64,000 nucleotides of DNA from Rugamonas aquatica (GTDB taxonomy: Bacteria; Pseudomonadota; Gammaproteobacteria; Burkholderiales; Burkholderiaceae_D): contig NZ_WHUG01000016.1 of the NCBI RefSeq assembly GCF_009380215.1, positions 1-64,000 of the forward strand. The letters are read 5' to 3'. Position 1 is the first letter of the stretch. The number at the start of each line of letters is the position of its first letter. Positions 63,586 to 64,000 of the stretch are shown in pieces. A program made the translations under genes and the position numbers. Under the pieces are notes generated by a model. It did no database searches and was not told where the DNA came from. It was given only the letters and a program-made list of their open reading frames with translations.

Positions 63586-64000
63586 ATGCGTATTTTACTT
63601 GCCGAGGATGACAGCGTACTGGCCGACGGCCTGACCCGCTCGCTGCGCCAGTCCGGTTATGCCATCGATTGCGTCAGCAACGGCCAGGAAGCCGACACCG
63701 CCCTGTCGACCCAGGAATTCGACCTGCTGATCCTCGACCTGGGCCTGCCCAAGCTGTCCGGGCTGGAAGTGCTGCGCCGCCTGCGCGCCCGCGCCTCGCT
63801 GCTGCCGGTGCTGATACTGACGGCGGCCGATTCGATCGAGCAGCGCGTCAACGGCCTCGACCTCGGCGCCGACGACTACATGGCCAAGCCCTTCGCGCTG
63901 TCCGAGCTGGAGGCGCGGGTGCGGGCGCTGACCCGGCGCGGCGCCGGCGGCGGCGCCACCGTGGTCAAGCATGGGCCGCTCAGCTACGACCAGGTCGGCC
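63586..64000 (+). CDS. OmpR-family response regulator (N-terminal part, runs off the window)
   Basis: The visible part has 138 residues. The start is an ATG with GGAGTG 8 nt upstream. The receiver domain begins MRILLAEDDSVLADGLTRSL, the phospho-acceptor Asp is in LLILDLGLPKLSG, and the lysine is in YMAKPFALSELEARVRAL. The DNA-binding domain lies beyond the edge. QseB/PmrA-type regulators have this form, and a kinase gene is expected to follow. It is divergent from recA across 173 bp. Confidence 0.92.
   Translation, partial: MRILLAEDDSVLADGLTRSLRQSGYAIDCVSNGQEADTALSTQEFDLLILDLGLPKLSGLEVLRRLRARASLLPVLILTAADSIEQRVNGLDLGADDYMAKPFALSELEARVRALTRRGAGGGATVVKHGPLSYDQVG

Overview
The window is a high-GC bacterial chromosome segment. 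Its gene content and order (glycolytic pgk-pyk-fba followed by purC-purE-purK-tsaC; recA-recX-DUF2889-sucC-sucD; a pilA behind a sigma-54-type promoter) point to a betaproteobacterium of the order Burkholderiales. An Oxalobacteraceae member (Massilia, Duganella or Janthinobacterium type) is most likely. This placement is inferred from gene content; no 16S rRNA gene is present. I saw no tRNA, rRNA, CRISPR array, insertion sequence or prophage. About 63 protein genes fill roughly 94 percent of the sequence.

Layout. 1-4.6 kb: signalling genes, namely the tail of a probable hybrid kinase, a REC-HD-GYP regulator, a convergent alpha-oxoamine synthase that might make a CqsA-type autoinducer, and an OmpR-type two-component pair. 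4.8-9.1 kb: a gmd-rmd-glycosyltransferase operon for GDP-6-deoxyhexose (probably D-rhamnose) and surface polysaccharide. 9.3 kb: an 86-nt perfect palindrome. 9.4-18.4 kb: maeB, a secreted solute-binding-like protein, thiL, a REC-PAS-GGDEF-EAL-REC protein and pncC. 17.6-19 kb: an orphan TraL/TraM-like pair related to plasmid conjugation genes. 19-28 kb: a giant propeller-type sensor kinase, a TetR/GNAT pair facing a DJ-1/PfpI gene across a palindromic operator, a LysR/quinone-reductase pair, and a zinc module (SmtB-type repressor plus CDF exporter) with a recognisable operator.

28-39 kb: cysK behind an RNA hairpin that covers its Shine-Dalgarno sequence, an FKBP isomerase, tcdA, a hemerythrin-PdxH fusion followed by a cyclopropane-fatty-acid synthase, a second hybrid kinase plus HD-GYP pair, msrA, a flavin reductase and a glutaryl-CoA dehydrogenase. 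39-43 kb: an OmpW-like porin and two secreted lipoprotein esterases. 43-51 kb: purine and lower-glycolysis genes, with a HexR-like palindrome upstream of pyk. 51-58 kb: azlCD, small conserved proteins, a YheT hydrolase, a BepA-like M48 protease, moaC, a PilZ protein and a type IV pilin. 58-64 kb: an FHA protein, sucCD, DUF2889, recX and recA with an SOS box, and the start of another OmpR-type regulator.

Themes. c-di-GMP signalling is prominent: two HD-GYP proteins, one GGDEF-EAL protein with intact motifs, and one PilZ effector close to pilA. The most unusual items are the hemerythrin-PdxH fusion, the stranded TraL/TraM pair, the long palindrome downstream of maeB, and several regulatory palindromes (zinc operator, TetR operator, HexR-like site, cysK leader hairpin).
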